Below are positions 22,115-23,388 of a DNA stretch of 23,388 bases, one piece after another. The notes below the pieces were generated by a model. That model worked only from the letters and a program-made list of their open reading frames with translations, had not been told where the DNA came from and ran no database searches. Within the stretch, counting starts at the first letter, position 1. The number at the start of each line of letters is the position of its first letter. Source of the stretch: an uncultured Oscillospiraceae bacterium (lineage in GTDB: Bacteria > Bacillota > Clostridia > Oscillospirales > Oscillospiraceae); NCBI GenBank assembly GCA_900764755.1, contig CAAFPE010000103.1, positions 1 to 23,388 on the forward strand, given 5' to 3'. The position numbers and the translations under genes were made by a program.

Positions 22115-23173
22115 ATGAGAGGACCGGCACGCAGAAAAAGCTGGATGCCGCCGGAGGCGGACCGCCCCTGGCGGCTCACTGCGGGGACCGGCCTTGTCCT
22201 CACCGCCTTCCTGTTCCTCCTCCCTCTGATCACCGTCCGGGGGGAGAGCTCCGCCGCCGGAACCGGGGGAGACGCTCCCCTCTCTGCCGCGGCCCCGGAG
22301 GGCCAGCCCGCCCGGGCCGCCCGGGACCGGGGGCACATTGTCAAGCTGCTCCAGCCGGACGGCACCGTGGAGGAGGTGACCATGGCGGACTACCTCTTCG
22401 GCGTGGTGGCGGCAGAGATGCCCGCCGCCTTTGAGGAGGAGGCCCTGAAGGCCCAGGCCTGCGCCGCCCGCACCTATACTGTGGTCCGGCAGGCATCTGC
22501 CCACGCTGCCCACCCCCAGGCCGACGTGTGCACCGACAGCGGCTGCTGTCAGGCCTATGTGGAGCGGCAGGCGGCGGAGACCCGGTGGGGGATCAGCGCC
22601 GGGACCTACTCCGCCAAGATCAGCCAGGCGGTGGCGGACACCGATGGGCTGGGCATCCTCTATCAGGGCGCACCCATTCAGGCGGTATTTTTCTCCTCCG
22701 CCCCCGGACAGACGGCGGACGCGGTGGCGGTGTGGGGCAGCCAGGTGGACTATCTGAAAAGCGTCTCCAGCCCGGAAGGGGACGAGGTCCCCAACTACCG
22801 CAGCCAGGTGGTCCTCACGGCGGAGGAGGTCCGCAGCCGGGTGCTCTCCGCCTATCCCGGGGCCGGCCTGTCCGGCGATCCCTCCGGCTGGTTCGGTCCC
22901 CCCGTCTCCAGCGGCGGAGTGGTGACCAGCATCCCGGTGGGGGGCGTCACCCTCACAGGCAGCCAGGTGCGCACCCTGTTCTCCCTGCGCTCCGCCGCCT
23001 TCACCGTGGCCTGGGACGGGACCAGCTTCACCTTTTCCGTCACCGGCTATGGACACGGGGTGGGCATGAGCCAGTACGGGGCCAACGCCATGGCCAAGGC
23101 AGGCAGTTCCTTCCGGGACATTCTCACCTGGTACTACACCGGCGCTCAGGTGGACGATCTCTGGGCGTCATAA
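22115..23173 (+). CDS. spoIID: Stage II sporulation protein D (SpoIID) lytic transglycosylase
   Basis: Mother-cell peptidoglycan lytic transglycosylase of 352 aa, part of the SpoIID-SpoIIP-SpoIIM engine that drives engulfment. A membrane anchor (about 21-41) precedes the SpoIID/LytB domain. AAEMPAAFEEEALKAQACAA carries the catalytic glutamate (Glu101). H-x5-C-x4-C-C (His133, Cys139, Cys144, Cys145) is like the zinc site described for Clostridioides difficile SpoIID, with Cys where I recall a second His. The C-terminal GYGHGVGMSQYGANAMAKAG is the family hallmark. I place the start at the ATG at 22115, seven bases after a GAGGGGG site; upstream ATGs at 22070 and 22079 fall in the promoter. It is transcribed alone and divergent from ymdB. 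Confidence 0.94.
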   Translation: MRGPARRKSWMPPEADRPWRLTAGTGLVLTAFLFLLPLITVRGESSAAGTGGDAPLSAAAPEGQPARAARDRGHIVKLLQPDGTVEEVTMADYLFGVVAAEMPAAFEEEALKAQACAARTYTVVRQASAHAAHPQADVCTDSGCCQAYVERQAAETRWGISAGTYSAKISQAVADTDGLGILYQGAPIQAVFFSSAPGQTADAVAVWGSQVDYLKSVSSPEGDEVPNYRSQVVLTAEEVRSRVLSAYPGAGLSGDPSGWFGPPVSSGGVVTSIPVGGVTLTGSQVRTLFSLRSAAFTVAWDGTSFTFSVTGYGHGVGMSQYGANAMAKAGSSFRDILTWYYTGAQVDDLWAS

Positions 23174-23388
23174 AGTAACATATCCTGTTCAGCCTGTCAT
23201 AAAGTCCAGTTCAGGCTCAGACATTCCTATGTATGAGCCAACATGGAACTCATGCGGCCTATTACCGGCTTCTGGAGTACACCTTACAGAAGGAGCCGCC
23301 CCATTGAAGCCGGAATCAAGGATCCCGTAGGAGCATCCACGATGCGGCTCCTCCGGGATCCTTTCGCTGTGATACAAAAAGGCGCAGG
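23174..23388. other. Non-coding tail of the window
   Basis: Besides the hairpin at 23318-23363 I see no gene here. A ten-base sequence, GTCATAAAGT, occurs at 23167-23176 (over the spoIID stop) and again at 23196-23205. The inverted pair AGCCTG and CAGGCT brackets the second copy. A 62-codon minus-strand open frame (23189-23377) lacks any recognisable domain. Confidence 0.5.
23318..23367 (+). terminator. Probable terminator downstream of spoIID
   Basis: AAGGATCCCG and CGGGATCCTT pair over ten bases, with an inner GGAGC-GCTCC stem of five, followed on the plus strand by TTTCG. It lies about 145 bases after the spoIID stop, so the spoIID transcript would have a long 3' region. The short U tract makes strength uncertain. 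Confidence 0.55.

Noticed and set aside
23189..23377. 62-codon minus-strand open frame at the window end
   Set aside because: No Shine-Dalgarno or domain, and it spans the hairpin at 23318-23363.

Overview
The window looks like ordinary chromosome from a GC-rich, anaerobic, endospore-forming Clostridia, most likely an Oscillospiraceae relative of Flavonifractor, Pseudoflavonifractor or Lawsonibacter. That placement is inferred from three things: sporulation genes (spoVT, spoIID), a radical-SAM activase of the anaerobic nucleotide reductase type, and strong AGGAGG-type ribosome binding sites with sigma-A, sigma-E-like and sigma-G-like promoters in high-GC DNA. No database search was possible. 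I see no tRNA, rRNA, CRISPR array, insertion sequence or phage gene.

Layout. 92-1945 (-): FtsH membrane protease. 2125-5095 (-): probable three-gene operon of a cytidylate kinase-like protein, a C26-type glutamine amidotransferase and a secreted VanY-type D,D-carboxypeptidase, driven by a near-consensus sigma-A promoter at 5175-5203. 5300-6166 (-): AraC-family regulator with its own promoter and terminator. 6301-7524 (-): a CYTH triphosphate-tunnel protein and SpoVT, the latter behind a sigma-G-like promoter. 7705-9098 (-): lspA and an rluD-type pseudouridine synthase, translationally coupled. 9249-9938 (+): NrdG2-type radical SAM activase, divergent from lspA.

9946-17640 is the most interesting block. 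A two-component system (histidine kinase and OmpR-type regulator, minus strand) faces away from a plus-strand operon encoding a secreted TolC-like protein, a lipoprotein membrane-fusion (HlyD/AcrA-like) subunit and an RND transporter. Together these are the parts of a tripartite efflux pump, in what appears to be a single-membrane organism. The 425-base space between regulator and pump holds two pairs of directly repeated hexamers, GTAAAC-N5-GTAAAC and its reverse complement, each with an 11-base period. The pump-proximal pair sits where a -35 box should be, ten bases before a -10-like TATGAT, which is the layout of a promoter activated by an OmpR/PhoB-family regulator.

17758-21927 (-): a three-gene operon of a YmdB-type phosphodiesterase, an SbcD/YhaO-like nuclease and an SbcC/YhaN-like ATPase that has a transmembrane hairpin inside its coiled coil. 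It converges on the pump operon at a shared bidirectional terminator. 22115-23173 (+): SpoIID behind a sigma-E-like promoter. The last 215 bases hold a terminator-like hairpin and no gene I can support.
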